9,754 nt of DNA from positions 1 through 9,754 of the forward strand of contig CAZMVU010000189.1 in the NCBI GenBank assembly GCA_964569295.1, read 5' to 3'. This stretch comes from CAZMVU01 sp964569295. Lineage in GTDB: Bacteria; Hydrogenedentota; Hydrogenedentia; Hydrogenedentales; JAGMZX01. The notes below the pieces were generated by a model. The model did not search any database and was not told where the DNA came from. It worked only from the letters and a program-made list of their open reading frames with translations. A program made the translations under genes and the position numbers. Below, piece by piece: positions 1-6,742 of this stretch (positions are counted from its first letter, which is position 1; each line of letters opens with the position of its first letter).

Positions 1-57
1 CCCTTCGCGAAGACGCTCCCCCTTCGCGAAGACGCTCCCCCTTCGCGAAGACGCTAC
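1..57. repeat. 19-bp tandem repeat, three copies
   Basis: Three head-to-tail copies of cccttcgcgaagacgctcc occupy 1-19, 20-38 and 39-57; the last copy differs only in its final two bases. Each unit contains the 10-bp perfect palindrome CTTCGCGAAG. The array starts at the window edge, so more copies may lie upstream. A 19-bp period does not preserve a reading frame, and all three forward frames run open through most of it, so coding potential cannot be judged. It looks like intergenic tandem repeat DNA ahead of the first gene. Confidence 0.85.
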
Positions 58-143
58 GGAGGACAAGCCGGTGGGCAGGCTGGTGCCTGCACAGGCGCTT
101 GTAACCAGTGTCCTGCTGCCATGTTGCTTGTAAGGGGGGCGTT

Positions 144-1283
144 ATGCAGGGGTCTTGCAACCCGTCCGACGCGAAGGTACCATACGGTGCCATGATGCAA
201 GAACGTTCAGCATACGCCGGTCTCTTGAGCCGGCGGGACTTCTTCGTGGCCACGGCCGTGGCGGCTGCGGCGGGGCCGGCCTATGCCTGGTCCGATGCGC
301 CGCTGCGTATGGCGGTTGTGGGATGCGGCCGCCATGGCAGCCGGTGCATCGAGGCGATGCAGCGCCCTGCGGTACGGCCATGGGCAACACCGGTGCTCGC
401 CTGTGATCCGGCGCCCGGCGCGCGGCAGCATGCACGGCGCCTGGGTGTGCCAGCCGTGGAGCAGGAGGCGCAAGCGGCCTGGCACAGCACCGATGTAGAC
501 GCGGTCCTCATCGCCACACCGGATGCGGCCCATGGGGATATCGCGGCGGCGGCGCTGCGTGCGGGCAAGCATGTCTATTGCGAGGCGCCGCTGGCCCGCG
601 ACACCGTACAACTGGATGCGCTGACCGATGCGGCGTTAGGGGGACGCGCCCGGTTGTGGGCGCCGGCGCCGGCGCTGGCGGACCCAACCTGGCAACGTGC
701 CCAGCAATGGTTGCGGGCCGGGCGGCTTGGCCGTGTTTATTACGTCCAGGTGGACGCGCCCGTCCCGCGGTCGGGTGACCGCGCCCCCTGGCAGCGGGCA
801 TTTGCCACGTGCGCGGGCGTATTGGGCGATCCTTTGCATGGGATGCTGGCATCGGCTATGGCGATGCGCGGTCTGGATGTCCCGGCGCAAGCGGACATGC
901 TGGGCGGGAGGGCCTGCAGGCCGGCGCAGGCGCCGCCCGAGTCCGCCATGGTGGTGATGGAATTCGACGGCGGCATGCGGGTGACCCTGCGCGCGCAACC
1001 GGCCATGACGCCGCGGGTATGCCTGCGCGGCACAAAAGGCAGCGTGACGCTGCACCCCGGGCATATGGAATTCACCCCGGCAGACGGCCCGGCCCAGATG
1101 TATACCGGATTGGCCCGTGATCCACAAGGGACCCTGGCGGATGGGTTGCGCCGTCTACAGCAACCCGGCTGGAAAGCCACCCGTCTGGCATTGCATACGC
1201 AAGCCCTGCTGCTACGGTTGGCGGAGGGGCCGTTGACCGTAGCGGGGCAAGCGGCGGCCGGAGCGGTGTTGCGCTCCGCGTAA
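144..1283 (+). CDS. Tat-exported Gfo/Idh/MocA family oxidoreductase-like protein (degenerate active site)
   Basis: 379 residues. A twin-arginine signal (SRRDFF at about residues 29-34, then an Ala-rich stretch ending AYA) implies export of a folded protein. The Rossmann fold begins with AVVGCGRHG (about 57-65), the NAD(P)-binding glycine motif, followed by IATPDAAH (about 123-130). The family's EKP motif, whose Lys is catalytic in characterised members, reads YCEAP here (Glu147-Ala148-Pro149). The downstream D-x3-H-x2-D-type signature is reduced to DPLHGM, keeping a His but not the following Asp. Cofactor binding may survive while dehydrogenase chemistry is doubtful. Start: ATG 144 has AAGGGGGG upstream at good spacing; ATG 192 would give a more typical Tat n-region but has only GAAGG 14 nt away, and GTG 108 is possible. 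The next gene follows 38 nt downstream, also with a Tat signal, suggesting a shared sugar-related role. Substrate unknown. Confidence 0.85.
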   Translation: MQGSCNPSDAKVPYGAMMQERSAYAGLLSRRDFFVATAVAAAAGPAYAWSDAPLRMAVVGCGRHGSRCIEAMQRPAVRPWATPVLACDPAPGARQHARRLGVPAVEQEAQAAWHSTDVDAVLIATPDAAHGDIAAAALRAGKHVYCEAPLARDTVQLDALTDAALGGRARLWAPAPALADPTWQRAQQWLRAGRLGRVYYVQVDAPVPRSGDRAPWQRAFATCAGVLGDPLHGMLASAMAMRGLDVPAQADMLGGRACRPAQAPPESAMVVMEFDGGMRVTLRAQPAMTPRVCLRGTKGSVTLHPGHMEFTPADGPAQMYTGLARDPQGTLADGLRRLQQPGWKATRLALHTQALLLRLAEGPLTVAGQAAAGAVLRSA

Positions 1284-1321
1284 ACAGCACGGCCCGAATC
1301 GGTTGTGCGGGAGGACATTCC

Positions 1322-2275
1322 ATGGGCGTCAGTATGAACCGGCGGCGCTTTCTTGGTGCGGGACTGGCGGGGGCCGGCCTGGCCGCTGCCGCACCGGTGA
1401 CAAGCACGCAGGCCGCGGAAACCGTCAAAGCTTACCAGGAAGGGGTGAGCCCCTGGCCGTTGGCGTTGAACGCCTCGACCATCCGGCCCGTGCCGCCGCT
1501 CGAGAAGATAGCCGTGGCGGCGGATACGGGCTGGGACGCCATCGAGCTGTGGATCGACGATCTCGAGGCACTCGAGAAGGAAGGGCATGACCTGAAGGAC
1601 GTGGCGAAGCGCGTCGCGGATGCGGGCTTGTACGTCAACAACATCATCGGCCTGTGGAACTGCATGCCCGCCACGGAAGAAGCGTTCGAGGAATCCCTCG
1701 GCGCGACCCGCGAGCGCCTGCGCCGCTCGGCCGCCGTGGGCAGCCGCTATGTTGCGGCAATCCCCGCGCCGGATCGGGCTGACTTTGATTTGAAGTGGGG
1801 CGCGCAGTTATACAAGCGCCTGCTCGATATCGGCCGCGACGACTACGGCATCAAAGTCGCCTTCGAGTTCGTGGGGTTTCTCGAGGGAGTGCATCGGCTT
1901 GGGCAGGCGGCCGCCATCGCACTCGACGCCAATGACCCGGATGCGAGCCTGGTCTGTGATACGTTCCACCTTTACCGGGGCGGGTCGGGATTCCGCAGCA
2001 TCCGGCATCTGGCAGCGGACTTCATCGCCAATTTCCACTGGAACGACATGCCGGCCGGCGTGCCCCGGTCCGAGGGGAAGGACGCGCACCGCATTTATCC
2101 GGGCGAGGGCATCCTGCCGCTCGAGCAGGCGTTGCGCGATTTGAAAGACATCGGTTACAAGCGTTCCCTGTCCCTCGAGCTGTTCCGGCGTGAACACTGG
2201 GAAGCGGATCCGCGTGAGGTGGCCCGGGCGGGCCTCGATAAACTGCGCGCCAACATCGTGGCGGCGGGGGTGTAG
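1322..2275 (+). CDS. Tat-exported sugar phosphate isomerase/epimerase-like TIM barrel (xylose isomerase-like / AP endonuclease 2 family)
   Basis: 317 residues. The N-terminus MNRRRFLGAGLAGAGLAAAA (residues 5-24) is a clear twin-arginine signal, cleaved near TQAAE. The mature part is a (beta/alpha)8 barrel: DTGWDAIELW (68-77), AFEFVGF (180-186), VCDTFHLYRGG (211-221), NFHWND (237-242) and LSLELF (283-288). The usual metal-ligand pattern of this superfamily (Glu, Asp/His, His, Glu) can be placed at Glu182, Asp213/His216, His239 and Glu286, so the enzyme looks intact. Relatives include inosose dehydratases, 3-keto-sugar enzymes and hydroxypyruvate isomerase; the substrate cannot be assigned. Start chosen at ATG 1322 because GGGAGGA lies about 7 nt upstream; ATG 1334 is the alternative. 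Paired with the upstream oxidoreductase-like gene, a combination typical of periplasmic sugar oxidation and epimerisation. Confidence 0.9.
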   Translation: MGVSMNRRRFLGAGLAGAGLAAAAPVTSTQAAETVKAYQEGVSPWPLALNASTIRPVPPLEKIAVAADTGWDAIELWIDDLEALEKEGHDLKDVAKRVADAGLYVNNIIGLWNCMPATEEAFEESLGATRERLRRSAAVGSRYVAAIPAPDRADFDLKWGAQLYKRLLDIGRDDYGIKVAFEFVGFLEGVHRLGQAAAIALDANDPDASLVCDTFHLYRGGSGFRSIRHLAADFIANFHWNDMPAGVPRSEGKDAHRIYPGEGILPLEQALRDLKDIGYKRSLSLELFRREHWEADPREVARAGLDKLRANIVAAGV

Positions 2276-2290
2276 CGGCCAGGCGTACCA

Positions 2291-2314
2291 CACGGGCGGC
2301 GCAAGCCGCCCGTG
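2291..2314. terminator. GNRA-capped hairpin between convergent genes, putative bidirectional terminator
   Basis: CACGGGCGGC (2291-2300), loop GCAA, GCCGCCCGTG (2305-2314): a perfect 10-bp GC-rich stem closed by a GNRA tetraloop. It sits 15 nt after the TIM-barrel stop and 17 nt beyond the ankyrin gene's stop on the other strand, the usual place for a shared terminator. No T-run follows on either strand, so it is not a textbook intrinsic terminator; it may act as an RNA 3'-end stabiliser or a U-tract-independent terminator. Confidence 0.5.
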
Positions 2315-2331
2315 CCGCCAGGCCCGTTGTG

Positions 2332-2850
2332 CTAGACGAAACTTGCGCCACGGCTCAGCAACAGGGCCAGTTCTTCGTAGCCCATCAATTCCGCCAGGGC
2401 TGCGGGGGTCAGCCCGTCCATGACCGTGTTGGTCATGGCGGGGTCGGCGCCATGCTCGAGCAGTACCTGGGCCACGTCGCGCCGCCCCGCCAGCGCCGCC
2501 CAATGCAGCGGCGTCATGCCGAGGTGGTTTACCGCGTTCACATTGCCGGCCTGCGCCAACAGCGCCACCATGTCGGCATGGCCCTCGCGTGCCGCCTTGT
2601 GCAGCGGCGTTTCACCGTCTTCGTCGCTGCCGCCCGGATTCGAACCATATTGCAGCAACGACCGCGCCGCCTCATCCAGTCCGAGCAATGCCGCCCGGTG
2701 CAGGGGCGAAGCACCCTTGACACTGCGCGAACGGGCCTCCCGATCCACTCGCAACATCAACTCCGCCAGCGGCAGGCAACTACTGCGGTAGGCACGATCC
2801 AGGGGTGTGAGACCTGCGTCGTCCATCGTGTGCATCCATTCACCAATCAT
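2332..2850 (-). CDS. Ankyrin-repeat protein
   Basis: 172 residues, almost entirely ankyrin repeats. Five units can be read: a degenerate first (LTPLDRAY, from about residue 14), then GASPLHRAALLG (46), GETPLHKAAREGH (79), GMTPLHWAALAGR (111) and a short final one (GLTPAALAELMGYEELALLL, from 146). The TPLH and LL..GA signatures are well kept in the middle three. No signal peptide or membrane segment is visible, so a cytoplasmic protein-protein adaptor is likely; ankyrin repeats alone do not reveal the partner. The ATG at 2850 is preceded by AGGAG (complement of 2859-2863) at 8-nt spacing, a strong ribosome binding site. Transcribed alone, convergent with the TIM-barrel gene and divergent from the HEAT lipoprotein gene. 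Confidence 0.9.
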   Translation of the reverse strand: MIGEWMHTMDDAGLTPLDRAYRSSCLPLAELMLRVDREARSRSVKGASPLHRAALLGLDEAARSLLQYGSNPGGSDEDGETPLHKAAREGHADMVALLAQAGNVNAVNHLGMTPLHWAALAGRRDVAQVLLEHGADPAMTNTVMDGLTPAALAELMGYEELALLLSRGASFV

Positions 2851-2921
2851 GTTGCTTACTCCTGATTGCGTTTACCATCCTGACGAAACCGAACCCGAAG
2901 CATCTGGGTGCAACTGGCGTG

Positions 2922-3020
2922 CCATGTGTCACGGAATGGCCGTAACTGGCTGTTGCCAGAGCGCTTGCAATGCATAGCCCGAAATACCGATGACGCAAAT
3001 TGTCGCGGACCATGTGTCAC
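2922..3020. repeat. 11-bp direct repeat CCATGTGTCAC, two copies
   Basis: Identical CCATGTGTCAC at 2922-2932 and 3010-3020, start-to-start 88 bp, inside the divergent promoter region. TGACGAA also occurs twice, before the first copy (2881-2887) and after the second (from 3023). These could be binding sites for a shared regulator of the two divergent genes; no protein can be named. Confidence 0.4.
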
Positions 3021-3103
3021 TTTGACGAATTACTGCCGGCACTAACGCCTTCTTGACATATCCCGGTGCGCACCGTGCGCATCCGCTCTGGCGCGCCGGT
3101 GTT

Positions 3104-3133
3104 TTCACATGGCCCGCCCGATTGTGCTATGGT
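3104..3133 (+). promoter_or_regulatory. Weak sigma-70-type promoter candidate for the HEAT lipoprotein operon
   Basis: TTCACA (3104-3109, 5 of 6 to the -35 consensus), an 18-nt spacer, then TATGGT (3128-3133, 4 of 6 to the -10 consensus). Transcription would begin near 3140, leaving a short leader before GGAGG at 3158. A perfect TTGACA at 3053-3058 has no matching -10 at normal spacing. Confidence 0.3.
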
Positions 3134-3172
3134 AATTGCCCTGAGGCAGGATCACACGGAGGCTCGCAGTCC

Positions 3173-4105
3173 ATGGCAAAACTTTCCTGGTGTTGTTGCA
3201 CAGCGGTTCTGGCCGCGTGGGTCATGATCGGGTGCAGCGGCGGCGACGACGACACCATTCCCCCTCTGGATAATCTGGATGACCCAACGGACACGGACGT
3301 TGTGTTTTCCAAATGGCAATCCCTCGCAGAGGCGCCGGCGAATGAACTCGATTTCGAGCAAGCCATGCAGTACGCCACGGCCCTGGCCGAAGCCCATGAG
3401 CTCGACCGCTTCCTCCAAGTACTCGGCGATAGCGAGGCCAGCCCGAAGGCCAAGGTGCTTGCGGTGGTGAGCCTGTCGCCGTTTCTCTCCCATGAAATGG
3501 TTGAGCGCGTGGTTGCATTGACACAGCCCGCCCATGACACCACCACGCGCGCCAGCGCCACGAAACTGCTCGGTACCATGCTCCTGCCGCAAATGAAGCC
3601 GCCGGCTGTCGAGGGCATGATTACCCCGCCCACCGAGGAAGACCTCGCGCAAGTGCGGACACGGTTGCGCGAACTCGCCGCGGATGACGAACACAAGGTG
3701 CGTTTTACCGCGGCCACGTTGCTTGCCCGCACCATGGACGAAGGGGCCCTCGATCAGTTGCTCACGTTGTGGAATGACGAGGCCACCGATGCGAATGAGC
3801 GCATGGAGCTTGTGTATTCTTTGCCGCCGGAGAGCGGCGGCACCTTCACGGAAATCTTCAAGCAGGCCGCCAAAGACCCGGCGCTCGACCCGGAAGTACG
3901 GCAGCGTGCGGTAATGGAATTGGGATTCACGAACGATCCGGCCATCCTGGATCTCCTGGTTGAAGTCAGCGAGTCAGACCCGGATCCCAGTGTGCGGGCG
4001 CAGGCCAAGGTGACCGTGGAAGGCATGCGCGCGCACATCAGAAATGCTGAGCCGGACTCCGCAGAGACGCCCGAGCAGCCGGCTCCTGCGACGGGCGAAG
4101 GGTGA
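3173..4105 (+). CDS. HEAT-repeat lipoprotein
   Basis: 310 residues. The N-terminus is a lipoprotein signal: MAKLSW, a hydrophobic stretch with CCC at 7-9, then a lipobox-like VMIGC with Cys21 as the acylation site, followed by an acidic linker (GGDDD). The Met at -3 is slightly unusual. The body is alpha-helical with HEAT-like repeats: about 75-115 (LQVLGDSEASPKAKVLAVVS), 163-200 (LRELAADDEHKVRFTAATLL) and 228-285, where DPEVRQRAVMELG and DPSVRAQAKV are typical repeat cores. A Pro/Glu-rich tail (about 292-310) ends it. HEAT scaffolds mediate protein binding; no catalytic motif is seen, and a membrane-anchored scaffold is the best inference. ATG 3173 is chosen because GGAGG (3158-3162) lies 10 nt upstream and the lipoprotein signal begins there. 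First gene of a three-gene operon; the next start is 6 nt past this stop. Confidence 0.88.
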   Translation: MAKLSWCCCTAVLAAWVMIGCSGGDDDTIPPLDNLDDPTDTDVVFSKWQSLAEAPANELDFEQAMQYATALAEAHELDRFLQVLGDSEASPKAKVLAVVSLSPFLSHEMVERVVALTQPAHDTTTRASATKLLGTMLLPQMKPPAVEGMITPPTEEDLAQVRTRLRELAADDEHKVRFTAATLLARTMDEGALDQLLTLWNDEATDANERMELVYSLPPESGGTFTEIFKQAAKDPALDPEVRQRAVMELGFTNDPAILDLLVEVSESDPDPSVRAQAKVTVEGMRAHIRNAEPDSAETPEQPAPATGEG

Positions 4106-4111
4106 TATCAG

Positions 4112-4444
4112 GTGCTATTCGGAAAACACCGGAAGCGGGCAAGTGCGCCGGGCCAGGCGCCCCACGGCCAAAAGCGCAGCCGTGGCCGCCGGGCGCGGGA
4201 CGCACAGGGGCCGGCGCCCGACGTCGTACGCATCGATTTCAATATGATGCGTAAGGGATACATCATCAAGCGGGGCGCCAAACAGGTACGCCAGATCGGC
4301 GTCACCGTCCACGGCTCGACCCGTTTGGTTACCAGCGGCGATCTCGTGGACCAGGCCACCTACCAGGCGCTGGTCTGTGCCGGTATCGTCGAGCCGCCAC
4401 AGGATGTCGAGATAACACCCGAGCCGGAGGACAGCGAGGAATAA
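4112..4444 (+). CDS. Hypothetical protein, small with basic N-terminus and acidic C-terminus
   Basis: 110 residues; I do not recognise the family. Residues 1-30 are strongly basic and look disordered (FGKHRKR, KRSRGRRAR: ten Lys/Arg). Residues 38-95 look folded (VVRIDFNMMRKGYIIKRGAK, QIGVTVHGSTRLVTSGDLVD, TYQALVCAGIV). The tail from 97 is acidic, with seven Asp/Glu. There is no signal peptide or membrane segment. The start is GTG 4112; a GAAGG ribosome binding site (4097-4101) lies inside the end of the lipoprotein gene, so translation is probably coupled. The stop at 4442-4444 is 1 nt before the glycosyltransferase ATG. The tight packing supports a real gene working with its neighbours. The basic head suggests binding to nucleic acid, acidic polymer or membrane, but this is inference. 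Confidence 0.7.
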   Translation: MLFGKHRKRASAPGQAPHGQKRSRGRRARDAQGPAPDVVRIDFNMMRKGYIIKRGAKQVRQIGVTVHGSTRLVTSGDLVDQATYQALVCAGIVEPPQDVEITPEPEDSEE

Positions 4445-4445
4445 C

Positions 4446-5627
4446 ATGATCGGCAGCACGCTCGCGGTGGCCATGATCGTGCGCGATGAAGCCCTCCTCC
4501 TACCCGAGTTCCTCGAGGCGACAGGGCCCTGGGCCGACCAGATCGTCGTGGCCGATACCGGCTCGACGGACGCCACCCCCGCCATCGCACGCCGCGCCGG
4601 TTGTGCGGTCTATACCGTGCCCTGGGAGGACGACTTCGCCGCGGCGCGCAACGCCAGCCTCGACCGCGTAACGGCAGACTGGGTGCTCGTGCTCGATGCG
4701 GACGAACGTATCGCCGCGGCGGATTGGCCCAAGGTGCGTGCCCTTGCCGAGGGCCCGAAGACGCGCTGTTTCCGCTTTGTCACACGCAACTACACCAACG
4801 CCGCCCACTTGGTAGAATTTGTGCCATGTGCGCCGGATGATCCCGTGGCACGCGGTTTCGCCGGCTGGTATCCGAGCACCAAGGTGCGGCTTTTCCCGAA
4901 CGGCGTGGGTGCACGCTTCGCGGGGGCTGTGCACGAGCTGGTCAACGCATCACTCGCCGGGCAGGGCATAACCATCGCCGAGGCGCCCGTGCCGGTGCAC
5001 CATTATCCCCTGCTCAAGCCCGCAGCGGCCATTCGCGCGAAACAGCAGTACTACCTCGAACTCGGCCACCGGAAAGCCGCCGCGCACCCGCACGATCCCA
5101 AAGCCCACCTCGAACTCGGCGCACAGTACCTGGAAGTGGCGGACTACCCCGGCGCGCTGCGCGCGTTTCGTGCCGCCCTCGCCATCGAACCGGCCAATCC
5201 AGCCGCCCTGCGCGAACTGGGTGCGGTCTTGCACCTGCTCGGGCGCAATGCGGAGGCCCGGCAAGCGCTCGAACTGTGCCTGCGCTACGACCCCGCCCAG
5301 GGTGAAGCGTGGCGCAACCTTGGCGTGGTACACGCCCACCAAGGCGCATGGGGCCCCGCCGCAGAGGCCTTCGCCCACGCCGTGGACCACATCCCCGGCA
5401 ACCCGGACCTCTACCGCATGCTCGCGCTCGCACACTTCGAAGCCCAGGACGCCGAAACCGCGGCCTCGCCCGCACGCATGGCCGCCGGCCAAATGCCGCA
5501 CAGCATGCCTGCCTGCGGCCTGTATGCCGCCATCATGAACCGGCTCGGCCGCGCCTCCGAGGCCCGTGCCTTTCTCGAGGGCCTCGATACGCCAGCCGCA
5601 CGCGACACCCTGGCACGGCTGGAATAG
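4446..5627 (+). CDS. Family 2 glycosyltransferase with C-terminal TPR domain
   Basis: 393 residues. The N-terminal GT-A fold (about 1-190) begins LAVAMIVRDEALLLPEFL, then VVADTGSTDAT (34-44, nucleotide-sugar binding) and VLVLDADER (80-88), the DxD metal motif at Asp84/Asp86. WYPSTKVRLFPN (141-152) and HELV (163-166) match the acceptor-side pattern of the WaaE/SunS-like group. From about 217 onward come three to four TPR units (AHLELGAQYLEVADYPGALR, ALRELGAVLHLLGRNAEAR, AWRNLGVVHAHQGAWGPAAE), with a looser end to 393. No signal peptide or membrane span: a cytoplasmic enzyme, probably positioned on its acceptor by the TPRs. It may glycosylate a protein or surface glycan; the acceptor is unknown. 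GAGGA (4436-4440) lies 5 nt before ATG 4446. Last gene of the lipoprotein operon. Confidence 0.92.
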   Translation: MIGSTLAVAMIVRDEALLLPEFLEATGPWADQIVVADTGSTDATPAIARRAGCAVYTVPWEDDFAAARNASLDRVTADWVLVLDADERIAAADWPKVRALAEGPKTRCFRFVTRNYTNAAHLVEFVPCAPDDPVARGFAGWYPSTKVRLFPNGVGARFAGAVHELVNASLAGQGITIAEAPVPVHHYPLLKPAAAIRAKQQYYLELGHRKAAAHPHDPKAHLELGAQYLEVADYPGALRAFRAALAIEPANPAALRELGAVLHLLGRNAEARQALELCLRYDPAQGEAWRNLGVVHAHQGAWGPAAEAFAHAVDHIPGNPDLYRMLALAHFEAQDAETAASPARMAAGQMPHSMPACGLYAAIMNRLGRASEARAFLEGLDTPAARDTLARLE

Positions 5628-5661
5628 GCGGGGCCATACAGCACGTGCATGCCGGCGTCCC

Positions 5662-6531
5662 TCATGGTTCCCGGCTGTGGCGCATCTTCTCGAGGTAATA
5701 GCCAACGCTCTGGTAGACCACGGAGAGCACGATCAGCGCGAGCACAGGCAGCGCGTATAGCGGGCCGGCGGCTGTGAGGCTGTTCTTGAAAGTCCACACA
5801 CGCAACCACAAGTAGCTGCCGACACGGCGCACGCGGCGGCGGATATGGAAGTTGCCCCGGCCGCGGACAATTTGCCAGCGCAGAAAATCGCGCAGGCGGC
5901 GCTTCTCGACATGATACACGCGTTGCCCCGGCACGTAGCGGATGCGGTAGCCCGCTTCGATCGCGTGGCGCGCCAGCACAGTATCTTCACCGCCGGCCAC
6001 GGGAAAGCTTTCGTCGAACCGCCCGAGCCGCTCGAACACCGTTTTCCGGAACGCCACACTGCAACTGCTGATGCTGTTCGTATACCCTGCCGCGTTCACC
6101 CGCCACACCTTGTCAAAACCGAGTATGCCGCCGCCGGGAAACCCCAGCAAGGCAACCGCCTTGCCGAAGCGCGTCGCCGCCTTTGTCACGGTATTGCCCA
6201 TGACGATGTCCTCTTCGCGCATGGCCGCCACGGTGTTCGCGAGGGTGTCCGGCGCCAGTTGGCAGTCCGTGTCCGTAAAAAAGATGCAGGCACTCTGCGC
6301 GGCGCGGGCACCCGCATTGCGGCATGCTGCCGGTCCCCGGTTTTCTTCTTGGTACAGCACACGAAACCGCGGATCGGTGATGCAATCATAGGGCCCGTGC
6401 CGCGAGGCGTCATCGACGATAATCACCTCGAAGTTCGTGAAGGTCTGTTGGCACAGCGAGTCGTAGAGCGCGCGCAGCAGGTCCGGCGCCGGGTTGTACG
6501 ACGGAACGACGACAGTGATCGCGGGCGACAT
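5662..6531 (-). CDS. Family 2 glycosyltransferase, membrane-anchored
   Basis: 289 residues from ATG 6531. The GT-A domain starts at once: ITVVVPSYNPAPDLL (5-19), then VIIVDDAS (36-43), NRGPAACRNAGARAA (64-78) and FFTDTDC (84-90), with the DxD-like Asp pair. GGEDTVLARHAIEAGYRIRYV (from 180) is the ED acceptor/base region. A very basic stretch (KRRLRDFLRW, RRRVRRVG) precedes one hydrophobic segment (about 256-278, LYALPVLALIVLSVVYQSVG). The protein is probably a cytoplasmic-face enzyme tethered to the inner membrane, acting on a lipid-linked or surface polysaccharide precursor. A TTG 16 codons upstream (6579) would extend the frame but adds no recognisable sequence and lacks a ribosome binding site; AGGAA lies about 12 nt before ATG 6531. 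Convergent with the TPR glycosyltransferase, 34 nt apart. Confidence 0.9.
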   Translation of the reverse strand: MSPAITVVVPSYNPAPDLLRALYDSLCQQTFTNFEVIIVDDASRHGPYDCITDPRFRVLYQEENRGPAACRNAGARAAQSACIFFTDTDCQLAPDTLANTVAAMREEDIVMGNTVTKAATRFGKAVALLGFPGGGILGFDKVWRVNAAGYTNSISSCSVAFRKTVFERLGRFDESFPVAGGEDTVLARHAIEAGYRIRYVPGQRVYHVEKRRLRDFLRWQIVRGRGNFHIRRRVRRVGSYLWLRVWTFKNSLTAAGPLYALPVLALIVLSVVYQSVGYYLEKMRHSREP

Positions 6532-6578
6532 GCGTGCGGGGGATTCCTGCGTTGTTGGCGCGTGCTTCCTGCGCGGCA

Positions 6579-6600
6579 ATTATGCCGCGGCGTGCACGCC
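6579..6600 (-). promoter_or_regulatory. Possible -10 box and palindrome upstream of the minus-strand glycosyltransferase
   Basis: On the minus strand, CATAAT (6584-6579) matches the -10 consensus at 5 of 6 and lies about 48 nt before the ATG at 6531. Immediately upstream of it is a 12-bp perfect palindrome, GGCGTGCACGCC (6589-6600), where a repressor could overlap the promoter. No good -35 is visible at 16-18 nt spacing. One or two 12-bp palindromes are expected by chance in a window this long. Confidence 0.25.
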
Positions 6601-6711
6601 CCAAAGAATTTCCAAGGTAGACTTGCATCCTGCGCCATACGGCGAAAGAATTGCCATGCCCCATTCTTGCAAATCGCGGGGGGCGTGTGCCATGCTATGT
6701 GCCAGCAAACG

Positions 6712-6725
6712 GCTCCTTCGGGGGC
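6712..6725 (+). promoter_or_regulatory. UUCG-capped hairpin just before the His-rich leader ORF
   Basis: GCUCC-UUCG-GGGGC forms a 5-bp stem (one G-U pair) closed by the extra-stable cUUCGg tetraloop, 17 nt before the leader ATG at 6743. GGCT (6711-6714) can instead pair with AGCC (6728-6731). It may shape the 5' end of the leader transcript or limit access to the leader's weak GAGA ribosome binding site (6732-6735). Confidence 0.35.
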
Positions 6726-6742
6726 ACAGCCGAGACAGCAGA

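Larger units (their letters stand above)
2864..3172. other. Divergent intergenic region (about 310 nt)
   Basis: This lies between the ribosome binding site of the ankyrin gene (-) and the HEAT lipoprotein gene (+). It has no credible ORF. It is less GC-rich than its surroundings in places, as expected for a region holding two divergent promoters. The contents I can point to are an 11-bp direct repeat (2922-2932 and 3010-3020), a weak forward promoter candidate (3104-3133) and the GGAGG ribosome binding site at 3158-3162. I could not find a convincing promoter for the ankyrin gene. Confidence 0.7.

Noticed and set aside
71..133. A GTG-initiated 20-codon frame with GGAGG 8 nt upstream, ending just before the first gene
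   Set aside because: The ribosome binding site is good, but the frame is also open back to the window edge through the tandem repeat and the peptide has no recognisable feature. It could equally be the tail of an upstream gene or chance.
740..1588. Minus-strand 282-codon open frame across the two Tat-signal genes
   Set aside because: It spans two recognisable forward genes and their intergenic gap, and its translation is Arg/Pro/His-rich low complexity typical of shadows.
3053..3058. Perfect TTGACA as a -35 box for the HEAT lipoprotein gene
   Set aside because: No -10-like hexamer occurs 16-19 nt downstream; that stretch is GC-rich. The weaker pair at 3104/3128 is better spaced.
4950..5705. 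Minus-strand 251-codon open frame opposite the TPR domain
   Set aside because: Shadow of the TPR-encoding strand; no domain motif of its own and it overlaps a convergent gene end.
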